Shown: in pieces, positions 38,820 to 46,921 of the stretch
Layout of the letters: each line of letters begins with the position of its first letter
Position numbering within the stretch: the first letter of the stretch is position 1
Assembly (NCBI RefSeq): GCF_018413525.1
Contig: NZ_JAHCDD010000005.1
Coordinates: 55,179-119,178, forward strand
Source: Acidovorax sp. CCYZU-2555
GTDB lineage: Bacteria > Pseudomonadota > Gammaproteobacteria > Burkholderiales > Burkholderiaceae_C
Direction of reading: 5' to 3'
Length of the DNA: 64,000 bases
Notes under the pieces: model-generated
The model's input: the letters and a program-made list of their open reading frames with translations, nothing else
What the model was told of the DNA's origin: nothing
The model's database searches: none
Program-made: the position numbers and the translations under genes

Positions 38820-39848
38820 TCACGCCACCATCTCTATATCCGAAAAAATTTCAAGCTGATCTTCTGCCGCATCAACAAATAATGGGGCACGCACATCAGC
38901 ACCAATTATTTTTGAATAAACATCCAAATTTCCAGCAATTGAATCTTGCCAAGTAGGTATCAGAGATGTCGATGCTCTGCAATTTTTTTCAACCATTGAA
39001 AAAATAGAACGGTCATCGAGAATTTCGTTAATTTGCTCGGCATCCTGATCCGGGTCCAAGCTTAAGAAAAATCCATTTTCTTTGTGCTTGATGAAGTCCA
39101 AAGACATGCCGACGCGACTCGAAAATATTGGCGTCCCCGTGGCCAAGGCTTCCGGTACGTTGGCCGGACCACCTTCATGGCTGCTGCACATTAGCAGAGC
39201 ATCAATCTTTGAATAAAATCCCTGAAACACTCTGTACGGAAGGCGTTCGAAGACATCGACTTCAAAACCAAGCTTTCTAAATAAAATTGCATCAATGGAA
39301 CGATCTTCTCCCACCAAGACAAATTTCACTTTAGCTGGATTCAAACGCTTTACCAACTCTAGAAGGTAAGCCTCGCCTTTCACTCTACGACCATATCTCC
39401 TGGAGGCAATACCAATTACAAACTTATCCTCCGGGAGTCGATTTTTCTCCCCCAAAGCAAGAACTTCGTTGTTGTATCCATGTGCAACAACATGGATCGA
39501 GTTGGCGACCAAACCCTCATCGTGTAGCAAGATATTCCTTTGTTTTTCATTCAAACAAATGACGGCAGCTGATTCAGCATACCTCGGTACAAATCTTTGC
39601 CTCGAATGCCAGACATCCGGATCATCCAAATCATGATGGACTGTGCAGACTGCGTTATTCAGCAGCTTCTTTTCAAGATGAGGACGATGGTAATGATAGA
39701 TATCAGCCCCATCCATTGGACTCACGCTTTCAACATGAACAACCCAAGAGGGACTATATTTCGTAAAATACCCCAATATCGCAGAGAAAATACCACTATC
39801 GATATTTTTACTCATTACATGGTTGACAATATATTTCTTGACAGTCAT
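38820..39848 (-). CDS. Glycosyltransferase family 4 (GT-B)
   Basis: This is a 342-residue retaining glycosyltransferase. The Glycos_transf_1 region includes KFVIGIASRRYGRRVKGEAY, VKFVLVGEDRS, and the donor-binding SSHEGGPANVPEALATGTPIFSSRVG with the EGxxxxxxEAxxxGxP pattern. The ATG at 39848 has a strong AGAGG Shine-Dalgarno. A GTG at 39890 would overlap kpsD by 26 bp and is less likely. AT-rich like its two downstream neighbours. It is cytoplasmic or membrane-peripheral and takes part in capsule repeat-unit synthesis; sugar specificity unknown. Confidence 0.85.
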   Translation of the reverse strand: MTVKKYIVNHVMSKNIDSGIFSAILGYFTKYSPSWVVHVESVSPMDGADIYHYHRPHLEKKLLNNAVCTVHHDLDDPDVWHSRQRFVPRYAESAAVICLNEKQRNILLHDEGLVANSIHVVAHGYNNEVLALGEKNRLPEDKFVIGIASRRYGRRVKGEAYLLELVKRLNPAKVKFVLVGEDRSIDAILFRKLGFEVDVFERLPYRVFQGFYSKIDALLMCSSHEGGPANVPEALATGTPIFSSRVGMSLDFIKHKENGFFLSLDPDQDAEQINEILDDRSIFSMVEKNCRASTSLIPTWQDSIAGNLDVYSKIIGADVRAPLFVDAAEDQLEIFSDIEMVA

Positions 39849-39864
39849 TTGCGCCTCTTTCCAA

Positions 39865-41652
39865 TCACAGACCAAAAACAACTTTCGCACTTACTGCGAT
39901 TTGAAAAAGTATTTGAGTCATATCTTTCCAAAACTGGCGTTTCTTCTCATCCACCTTGGGCAGCACTAGAATCTGGTCGCCAGCATGAATATCTGTGCTC
40001 GCAAATATTTTCTTGGTTTCCACCTGCTCGAAGGAACCATCGCGCCGCGCAACAACCACACGTGCGTTATCTGCCATTTGCGTGAATCCGCCAGCGCGGT
40101 TGATGTAGTCCTGCAGGCTCAAATCACCCTCAAAAGCGACGGCATTCGGGAAAAGTACTTCGCCGCTGACCAGCACCAGATCGTCCTTGCGCGGAATACG
40201 GATGACATCACCGTTTTCAAGCAATATGGCGTCGCGCTGGCTGGCTTGGGAAATCTGCACTTGACCCACGGGCTCGATCTTTTTGGCGCGGTCAACCCAT
40301 TGCAAGCTCAGTTCTGCTTCTTCCTTGCGCAAACGTGCTTCATCACTGCTGCCGCTGCGCGCAGTGAGCAACGACATTTCGAGGTTGTGCAGACTGGTGG
40401 CCAGCATTTCCTTCTGGCGCTGCTTCACGCTTTCGCGGAACAATTGCACGCTTTTTGTGTCGGCATCGGGCGTAGGAGCAATCCCCTGCATCAATGCACC
40501 CATGCGGGTACCGTAAGGAAGCACATATTCCTGGGCGCTGTTGTGCTCACCTTCAACGCGCACGGTAATAGTGCCGGGCTTTTTGTCTGCGGTGAACTCC
40601 AGCTCATCGCCATCCATCAGCGCAACGGTCGAGGCTTCAGCGAGCGGGTAATACTCGGCGTTGCGTACACTTCCGGTATTGCGCACCACGCGCACATGGG
40701 TGGCGGTGGCCACCGGTTTTGCCAGCTCCATCAATTGCGCCACGCTTTGCGTGCCATCCTTGAATTCGAAACGCTTGGCATTGGCCACCAGGCCCTTGAC
40801 CTTCACACGCTTGGCATGCGGGGGCACGAAAATCACATCGCCATCGGCCAGCTGCACCATTGGCATATTGCCGCTGAGCAGAAAATCGTAGAGGTTGACA
40901 ACGGCTTTGGTTGTCTGGCCACGCTTGATGCTCACTTGCAAGTAGGAGCCACGCTCCGGGTCCACGCCCCCTGCCATGTCGAGGTAGCGCAGGACGCTGT
41001 CCATGCTGGTGCCGTTGTAAAGACCGGGGCGGTTTACATTGCCGCCGACAAACACCCGTACAGGCTGCGCTGCGGCCAAACTTGCGTAGCTGCTGACATT
41101 GTTGCGGAACGTTCTGCGTACCGCGTTTTGCACCACTGTCTGCAAATCCTCATTGCGCACGCCCTGCAATTTCACTGGGCCCGCATGGGGCAGGAAAATA
41201 TTGCCTTTCGGGTCCACCGTCAGCGTTTCTTCCAACGTGAAAGCTCCCCACAGCCGTACCTGGATCTGGTCGCCAATGGCAATGGCGTAGTCAGGGTTGA
41301 ACTGGGTCGCGCCCGGCTGGCTGAACGCGCCGGTAAACAGCTGGGCACCAAACACGTCGCTGGTCTGGTTGTTGAGTTGGTCCTGGCTTTGCGCGGGAAC
41401 TGGCGCTGGCGATTGCGGACCCATTGCTGCGCCAGGGATTTCTCGGCCGACGGCCTTGGCCGCGGCAGCATTTGCAGCGGCGGCGGTGGTGGCGGCCGTC
41501 GTTGCCGACGCAGAGGGAACACCCAGACCCATGGCCGTATTCAGATCGTATTGCGCCCAGGCAGGATGCAATATTCCGGCAAGAATCGCCATTGCCGCGG
41601 TGTGGCGCAAGCGCCTTATGGGCAGGGCTTTTGGTGGTGGACTTGTCTTCAT
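39865..41652 (-). CDS. kpsD: Outer-membrane polysaccharide export protein KpsD (Wza/OPX family)
   Basis: This 595-residue protein has a signal peptide ending HPAWA (about residue 33). The Poly_export (PES) domain is near residues 125-210: YAIAIGDQIQVRLWGAF and DPKGNIFLPHAGPVKLQGV. Several SLBB domains follow, with GNVNRPGLYNG, SMDSVLRYLDMAGG and LVSGEVLFPNAVAFEGDLSLQDYINRAGGF. Group 2 OPX proteins like this lack the Wza lipoprotein Cys, as here. It forms the periplasmic/outer-membrane conduit with KpsE. The ATG at 41652 was chosen for the signal peptide; a TTG three codons upstream is possible. Confidence 0.93.
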   Translation of the reverse strand: MKTSPPPKALPIRRLRHTAAMAILAGILHPAWAQYDLNTAMGLGVPSASATTAATTAAAANAAAAKAVGREIPGAAMGPQSPAPVPAQSQDQLNNQTSDVFGAQLFTGAFSQPGATQFNPDYAIAIGDQIQVRLWGAFTLEETLTVDPKGNIFLPHAGPVKLQGVRNEDLQTVVQNAVRRTFRNNVSSYASLAAAQPVRVFVGGNVNRPGLYNGTSMDSVLRYLDMAGGVDPERGSYLQVSIKRGQTTKAVVNLYDFLLSGNMPMVQLADGDVIFVPPHAKRVKVKGLVANAKRFEFKDGTQSVAQLMELAKPVATATHVRVVRNTGSVRNAEYYPLAEASTVALMDGDELEFTADKKPGTITVRVEGEHNSAQEYVLPYGTRMGALMQGIAPTPDADTKSVQLFRESVKQRQKEMLATSLHNLEMSLLTARSGSSDEARLRKEEAELSLQWVDRAKKIEPVGQVQISQASQRDAILLENGDVIRIPRKDDLVLVSGEVLFPNAVAFEGDLSLQDYINRAGGFTQMADNARVVVARRDGSFEQVETKKIFASTDIHAGDQILVLPKVDEKKRQFWKDMTQILFQIAVSAKVVFGL

Positions 41653-41827
41653 AGGGAGCAATCAATATTTAGCGGCTTGAGCGAATCGGGAATGCAAGGC
41701 TGTGCCGCACGGGCGGCCCTTCGATGCCTAGCCTGACTCTGAGCGGACGGACCGGTGATGAGAACTCCCGGCGCAAAATGCGACCCAGGAGTCACCAGCG
41801 CGAGGGACACTGGACAGGTACGCAATC
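41653..41827. other. Intergenic gap kpsD-kpsE
   Basis: This 175-bp gap lies between the kpsE stop and the kpsD start. It is GC-rich, without recognisable ORF or terminator. A promoter for kpsD onward is possible but not identified. Confidence 0.3.
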
Positions 41828-42949
41828 TCAGTCCTTGTGGTCACGCACGATGGCCTGCAGCAGATGGGCGACGCCGGCGAGCAGCAGAATCACAATGATC
41901 CATACCGCGGTGGTGTACAGCCGCCGTGGCTCGGTGGCGTCCTGTGGCAGATTAGGCTGCTGCAGCACCGAGACTTTCTTGAGGGTGCGCGTGGCTTCGA
42001 GACGCCCCTGCTCCAGCGCAGTCAGCGCGGTCTTGTACATGTCGAGCGCGAATCGCGATTGCAGTTCGAGCTGGGCAAATGCTTCAGCGGTGCGATTGAG
42101 TGTCTTGCCCCCGGGCGCAGCCAGCTTTGCCTGTTCCTGGGCCATTTGCTTTTCGATCGCAGCGATGCGCTGGTCGAGAAGCACTATGTTGGGGTGGTCT
42201 TTGACCAAGTAGGCCTGTAGCGCGCTGCGCTGCGCCTGCAAGTCGGCAAGCTGCCCCTGCAGGCTTGCAACGATGGTGCCAATCACCTGCGCCGCAGCCT
42301 CAGGCGAGATCAACCCCTTTTTCTCCTGAAAGTCAAGCAAAGCCTGACGGCTGCTCTGTACTTTAGCGTTCAGTGTTTCGACCTGTCCTTCAAGAAAGGT
42401 GACCTGGTCCTGTGCGATGGCGTGGGCCATGCGGTTCATGAAGCGCTCCCCCTCCCGCACCAGCGCCTGATTGATTTTCTGCGCCACTTCCGGGCTGTAT
42501 GCCTGGGCCTTGACCACCAGCACGCCCGCAAATTCGTCGTACTCCACCTGCACGCGGCGCAGATAGTAGGCGCTGAAGCTTTCCCGGCTCGCATCTGCGC
42601 CCCAGAGACGCGACAGCCAGTCGCCCTCGGCGCTGAAATGGGCGCGCAGGCCCAGCTTGGCGTCGAGTTGCTCGGCCATGTCAGGCGAGCGCAGATGCTC
42701 GCGCAGCAGCAGTTGGTCCGCGCGGTTGGCTCCCGCCGAAGCGCCGGAGATCAGGCTGCCAAGGTCCAGCGCCGTTCCGCTGTGCAAGCTTGTGCTTTGG
42801 ATGATGAGGCGCGACTCAGATACATACCTGTCGGAAGCAACGCCCAGCCAGTAAACGGCGCTGCAGATGCAGGCCACGGCAGTCAGACCGCGCAAAGGGG
42901 AATGTCGCAGCCACTGGACGCTGCGTTGGAAAGGAGAAACCATGGTCAT
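41828..42949 (-). CDS. kpsE: Capsule export inner-membrane/periplasmic adaptor KpsE (PCP-3)
   Basis: This 373-residue polysaccharide co-polymerase-like adaptor has an N-terminal helix (LRGLTAVACICSAVYWLGVA, about 19-38) and a C-terminal helix (LYTTAVWIIVILLLAGVAHLL, about 344-364). They bracket a long periplasmic coiled-coil region with VTFLEGQVETLNAKVQSSRQALLDFQ and AQRSALQAYLVKDHPNIVLLDQRIAAIEKQMAQEQ. It bridges the KpsMT transporter to KpsD. The first ATG (42949) overlaps the kpsT stop by 4 bp; an ATG two codons later is an alternative. Confidence 0.93.
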   Translation of the reverse strand: MTMVSPFQRSVQWLRHSPLRGLTAVACICSAVYWLGVASDRYVSESRLIIQSTSLHSGTALDLGSLISGASAGANRADQLLLREHLRSPDMAEQLDAKLGLRAHFSAEGDWLSRLWGADASRESFSAYYLRRVQVEYDEFAGVLVVKAQAYSPEVAQKINQALVREGERFMNRMAHAIAQDQVTFLEGQVETLNAKVQSSRQALLDFQEKKGLISPEAAAQVIGTIVASLQGQLADLQAQRSALQAYLVKDHPNIVLLDQRIAAIEKQMAQEQAKLAAPGGKTLNRTAEAFAQLELQSRFALDMYKTALTALEQGRLEATRTLKKVSVLQQPNLPQDATEPRRLYTTAVWIIVILLLAGVAHLLQAIVRDHKD

Positions 42950-43620
42950 GAACTGGAGGGAGAGGTACTGTCGTTGTAGGCGCGCAAGGCGTCGTCGATC
43001 TGGTCAAACCAGTGCGCCTGGCCCTGGTGCAGCCAGATGCCGGCCTGGCAAAAATCCCGCAGCGTGCCTTCGCTGTGCGAAACCATGACGATGCTGGCCT
43101 TGCCGACCAGGTCCTTGAAAGCCTTGGCGGCTTTGGCCTGGAAGGCACGGTCGCCCGCAGCCGTGACTTCGTCGGAGATATAGACATCGAAGTCAAAAGC
43201 CAACGACAACGCGAACTGCAGGCGTGACTTCATGCCGGAGGAATAGGTCTTGATCGGTTCATCGAAAGACGCACCGATTTCGGCGAACTCCTGCACTCTC
43301 TGCAGGATGCGCGGGATGTCATGCTCCATCCCATGGATGCGCGCCACGAACTTGGTGTTCTGGCGCCCGGTCATGCTGCCCTGCAAGCCGCCGCCGAAGC
43401 CCATGGGCCAGGAAACCTTGACATGCCTGCGCACCTCGCCCTTGCTCGGGTAGTCCACTCCCCCCACGATGCGCAGCAGCGTGGACTTTCCGGCGCCATT
43501 GCCCCCGATGAGTCCTACGCTGCAGCCTGCGGGAATGGTCAGGTTGACGCCCTTCAACACCCATGGCCCCATGCCGTGGTCGGTGTGATAGCGCTTGTGT
43601 ACGTCCACCACTTCGATCAT
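42946..43620 (-). CDS. kpsT: Capsule exporter ATPase KpsT
   Basis: This 224-residue ABC-2 type ATPase has Walker A LIGGNGAGKSTLLRIVGG (about residues 37-54), a signature region YSSGMKSRLQFALSLAF (lacking the canonical LSGGQ, as is normal for KpsT) and Walker B VYISDEVTAAGD. It drives export of lipid-linked capsule through KpsM. It overlaps kpsM and kpsE by 4 bp each. Confidence 0.95.
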   Translation of the reverse strand: MIEVVDVHKRYHTDHGMGPWVLKGVNLTIPAGCSVGLIGGNGAGKSTLLRIVGGVDYPSKGEVRRHVKVSWPMGFGGGLQGSMTGRQNTKFVARIHGMEHDIPRILQRVQEFAEIGASFDEPIKTYSSGMKSRLQFALSLAFDFDVYISDEVTAAGDRAFQAKAAKAFKDLVGKASIVMVSHSEGTLRDFCQAGIWLHQGQAHWFDQIDDALRAYNDSTSPSSS

Positions 43621-44423
43621 TGCGTCACCAACCGTTCATTGAAGCGGCGGAACAGCGCCAGCCCCGTGAAGACAAGTACCAACGCGCAAGCATAGGCATA
43701 GCCAAGGTCCAGGCCTGTCACCGCGTGGTAGTAAGGCGAGAAACCCACGCGGCCGGCCTCGATGGCATGCGCCAGAGGGTTGAGCAGCAGCCAGTCAAGG
43801 TAAGGCGGCTGCACCATCGACAAGGGGAAAATGACTCCGGAAACCATCATCAACGGCATCATGATGAAGTTGATGACGCGTTCCATCTCGGGCACCAGCT
43901 TGATCAGGACGGCAAAAGTCATGCCCAATCCCAACCCACACAGCCAGGCCAGGGTGAAGGCCTCAAGCACCTGAAATACGCTGGTCGGCCAAGACATCCA
44001 CCCAAAGAGGGTGCCCACAAAAAACATCATGCTACTGATAATCAGCATGCTGATGCCTTCCACCATGGCACGCGCGAGCACTACGTCCGCAGGTCGCACC
44101 TGCCGGTAGGAAAAAAGCGCGCCGTTGGCACTGACGCCGTTCTGCACCTGTGACAGCGTGCGCCGGAACGTCATGAACACAAGCATGCCAATTGCTATCC
44201 AGAGCGCCGTTTCAATGCCGCCGACGTGGCGCACGCGAATTCCGGTAAAGATAAGAATCAGCCACAGCACGTTGACCAAGGGTTCGGCAACGAGCCAAAC
44301 CCACGCCAGACGCGAACCAAACATGCGAACCACGGCCTCGCGCAGGAACAGCGCTTTCCAAACGGCCATGGCTGACTCGAAGTTGCCCATGGGATGCCGC
44401 GCCGGCTTCACTGACATCGGCAT
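43617..44423 (-). CDS. kpsM: Capsule exporter permease KpsM
   Basis: This 268-residue ABC-2 permease has six predicted membrane helices, for example LVNVLWLILIFTGI, ALWIAIGMLVFMTF and MLIISSMMFFVGTLFGW. The N-terminal amphipathic ALFLREAVVRMFGSRLAWVWLVAEP is typical of KpsM/CtrC. It is the first gene of the leftward capsule operon. The ATG at 44423 was used; an ATG two codons later is possible. Confidence 0.94.
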   Translation of the reverse strand: MPMSVKPARHPMGNFESAMAVWKALFLREAVVRMFGSRLAWVWLVAEPLVNVLWLILIFTGIRVRHVGGIETALWIAIGMLVFMTFRRTLSQVQNGVSANGALFSYRQVRPADVVLARAMVEGISMLIISSMMFFVGTLFGWMSWPTSVFQVLEAFTLAWLCGLGLGMTFAVLIKLVPEMERVINFIMMPLMMVSGVIFPLSMVQPPYLDWLLLNPLAHAIEAGRVGFSPYYHAVTGLDLGYAYACALVLVFTGLALFRRFNERLVTQ

Positions 44424-45124
44424 GGCTTGAGGACGCGGAACAACTGCGCGCGAAATGGCGCTCGCGTAGTTGTTCGAAACAGGGGAAATTTCATGAGAGA
44501 CGGAGCGGAATTGGCACTGCCGCAGTGGGCACCGACAACCATAAGGGAGCTTGAAAAGTAGGTATTATGCCCTATAGACAAAGAAGCAAAAAAATGATAC
44601 GCGAGGTAACTTTTGTCTTCTTCGACAGCAGGATTCTATGGGCAATTTCCTCATGACATTTATTAACATTCATTAACTTCTTGTCATAAATTTCAAAATC
44701 TCAATATCTGCACCGCACAAACCCCATATTAACCTTTATTTATTACACAATAATACAAAAAACACAATATAAGATAATTAAAAACAAAAACTCACAAGGA
44801 AATAACGTTGATGTTTTTCTGAATATTTTCAGCCCCCGCGATACAGGGAGCACATCGATCCAAACATGAAAACCATTAAATCAATTGACATGAAAAATAA
44901 AGTCAAAAAAAAAAAGAAAGAAGAACCAACAATATTAAATTACATAGAGGCCCGAAGAAATAATTCGCTTTTCAACGCACATCAGGGACGGCATGCCAGC
45001 CGAGACTGCAGATCCAGCGCCGAAATTCCTACAGGCTGTACCTTTCCTGCCCGGCTTGGATATAGACGGCCTCAATGCACAGTAAAGCTGCAATCCATCA
45101 GCCCAGCCACTGCAAAGGAGTTAT
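44424..45124. other. 701-bp regulatory region between the capsule operon and the NUC1 nuclease
   Basis: The part next to kpsM is GC-rich; 44580-44960 is strongly AT-rich. On the minus strand TTTTGC (44586-44591) and CATAAT (44564-44569), 16 bp apart, could be the kpsM promoter, giving a leader of about 140 nt. JUMPstart/ops elements were looked for and not seen. A short frame from 44866 starts with a lysine-rich stretch but has no proper ribosome site and then runs into the nuclease gene, so it is not called. An A-rich tract lies at 44894-44925. Confidence 0.4.
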
Positions 45125-45901
45125 ATGCCCGAACAACCGGCTTCATTGCCAGCGCACAAGCGTTCCTGGCTTTTTCTGACCTTGGCATTTCTCGCGCTGC
45201 ATGTCTTTTCCGACCCGCATGTGCCAGTCCCGGTCGCCGAACGCGTGGCCACCGAGTTCTCGCAGTGCAAGCATTTCTTTCCCGCCGGACTTCCGCCAAT
45301 TGTTCCCAAGGCACCCTTGCAGCGCGAACTGTGCTTTGACGGTTTTGCCGTGTTGCACAGCGGAGAAACCAAGACACCGGTATTTGTCGTCGAACATCTG
45401 GACCGGTTCATTCTTCAGCAGGGGCGCAAGGTACGGCGAAGCGCCCGTTTCTATGCCGAAGGCCGGCTTCCCAGCGAAGAGCGCGCGGAAGTCGACGACT
45501 ATAGAAATTCTGGTTATTCGCGCGGGCATATGGCCCCAGCGGGCGACATGGGCTCTGAGGAAGGAAAAGCCCAAAGCTTCAGCCTGGCCAACATGGCGCC
45601 CCAAGATGTGGAACTCAACAACGGCGCCTGGAATGACATCGAGCAAAATACGCGCAAATATGTGCAACGCGCCCAGGCCGGTGTCTATATATTCACAGGG
45701 CCGGTGTATTCGCAAGCGGCACACACCATAGGCTACAGCGGCGTACAAGTGCCGCAGTATTTCTACAAGCTGGTATACGACCCGAGTAATGGCAACAGCT
45801 GGGCGCACTGGCAAGCCAATGAGCCGCGGCGCAAGGTCAGCGCGCCCATCACTTACGACGAGCTGGTGCGACGCACGGGAATTGAATTCGTGCCACGCTG
45901 A
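45125..45901 (+). CDS. DNA/RNA non-specific endonuclease (NUC1 family), exported or membrane-anchored
   Basis: This 258-residue beta-beta-alpha-metal nuclease has an N-terminal hydrophobic segment (WLFLTLAFLALHVF, residues 15-28) that acts as signal or anchor. The active-site motif is SRGHMAPAGD with catalytic His135; most family members have DRGH, so the first residue is altered. NMAPQDVELNNGAWNDIE supplies the metal-binding Asn166 and the following Glu. VYIFTGPVY is the conserved C-terminal strand. The start has an ideal AAGGAG Shine-Dalgarno. It is alone in its direction, converging on the two-partner secretion cluster. It probably degrades extracellular or periplasmic nucleic acids. Confidence 0.9.
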   Translation: MPEQPASLPAHKRSWLFLTLAFLALHVFSDPHVPVPVAERVATEFSQCKHFFPAGLPPIVPKAPLQRELCFDGFAVLHSGETKTPVFVVEHLDRFILQQGRKVRRSARFYAEGRLPSEERAEVDDYRNSGYSRGHMAPAGDMGSEEGKAQSFSLANMAPQDVELNNGAWNDIEQNTRKYVQRAQAGVYIFTGPVYSQAAHTIGYSGVQVPQYFYKLVYDPSNGNSWAHWQANEPRRKVSAPITYDELVRRTGIEFVPR

Positions 45902-46116
45902 TCTCCCGATCAGGCGCATCAATGATCAGAAATCGATTTCACGCATGGAAAAACCCGCTTTTCTGAAGTTCATTCTAGTTGCCCGCATTTTTCAATGCTG
46001 GGGGATTCTTTGAAAGCGCCCCCCGCAACTACATGGGCCTGCTGCTTGCGCGGCAGCGTATGCCTGAAGCGGTCGGAGAGCGAACGCACTCCGAACAGGC
46101 CCAGGGGTAGAGCAAA

Positions 46117-46461
46117 CTAGCGAACTTCGCAGTCGACGGTGTTGCTTTTGGACGCGCTGGATGCCGTCGAAGCCGGAAGGGGCGCATTGAAGGACACCGG
46201 CGGCGAAAATGCAAGGCCGGGGTTATTTGGGAGCACGACGGGTGCTTGGATAGCGCTAGGGGTATAGCCAAACTGCCCTGGCGCAAAGTTTGCTGTGCCC
46301 GCTTTGTTGCTTACGCTGATGAGACCATCTATCACGTGCACATACAGGCCTGGCGCCAAGTTTGGCGTTGGCACGGTAGGATTGCGCTGTATGACCACCG
46401 TGGCCGTCGCCGGCGCAACGAAAGCGGATAGCAGCGTCAGAAGAAACAGGGATTTTTTCAT
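46117..46461 (-). CDS. Small exported protein of unknown function, TPS cluster
   Basis: This 114-residue protein has a signal peptide [20 protein letters not shown] (cleavage near 20). The mature part contains [33 protein letters not shown], predicted beta-rich, and a Pro/Ser/Ala-rich tail ending NTVDCEVR with a single Cys. The family was not recognised. It overlaps the FecR-like gene by 4 bp (ATGA), so it is the last gene of tpsB-tpsA-fecR-like. A much longer open frame upstream is a shadow of the FecR-like gene. Confidence 0.7.
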   Translation of the reverse strand: MKKSLFLLTLLSAFVAPATATVVIQRNPTVPTPNLAPGLYVHVIDGLISVSNKAGTANFAPGQFGYTPSAIQAPVVLPNNPGLAFSPPVSFNAPLPASTASSASKSNTVDCEVR

Positions 46462-46913
46462 GGTTGCACCGATACGTTGAAGGTTCCCGCGCCTTGCAGG
46501 TCGCCCTTGGGGGTTCTGATCAAAGTGGCTTGCGGGCTGCGCTTGCCCAGCGCACCAGGAGTGCTGACGAAGCCGCCCTGCTCCAGGCCGATCTCGAAGC
46601 GATCGAGTTGCGGCTGCGCCGCGTCGAAGCTGAAGCGGGTGATCGCCACCACAGAGTCGGGTTTCATCATGATTTCTGCGCCGTCGGCGAATTTCACCAG
46701 CGCGAAGCCGCGGGCTTCGGTGGTGAGCGTATCGCCCTGGTTGATTTTGGAGTCGACGGCAAGCAGTTTGGTCGCGCCCTCCGGGCTGCGCGCAACGACC
46801 AGACCGGCCAGATGCGTGAGAGCGGCCACGGGCTGTGCCAGCGCAGCGGACGACAAAATGGCTGCGCAGAAAGAAAGCCCGAGCAGGCAGAAGATGCGAT
46901 TGTTCTTTTTCAT
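46458..46913 (-). CDS. FecR-domain exported protein
   Basis: This 151-residue protein has a signal peptide [22 protein letters not shown].. and a FecR-type beta domain: [55 protein letters not shown]. This is the periplasmic FecR fold without the anti-sigma region, and no sigma-factor gene is near. Such stand-alone domains often accompany large surface proteins. The ATG at 46913 has a GAGG Shine-Dalgarno 8 bp downstream of the tpsA stop. Confidence 0.82.
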   Translation of the reverse strand: MKKNNRIFCLLGLSFCAAILSSAALAQPVAALTHLAGLVVARSPEGATKLLAVDSKINQGDTLTTEARGFALVKFADGAEIMMKPDSVVAITRFSFDAAQPQLDRFEIGLEQGGFVSTPGALGKRSPQATLIRTPKGDLQGAGTFNVSVQP

Positions 46914-46921
46914 GGACTGCC

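Noticed and set aside
44500..44530. Sigma54-like element (TGGCAC ... ) upstream of kpsM
   Set aside because: The -12 half does not match TTGCW at the required spacing.
44866..45339. 157-codon frame beginning with a lysine-rich stretch
   Set aside because: No suitable ribosome site, an A-tract start, and most of it overlaps the well-supported nuclease gene in another frame.
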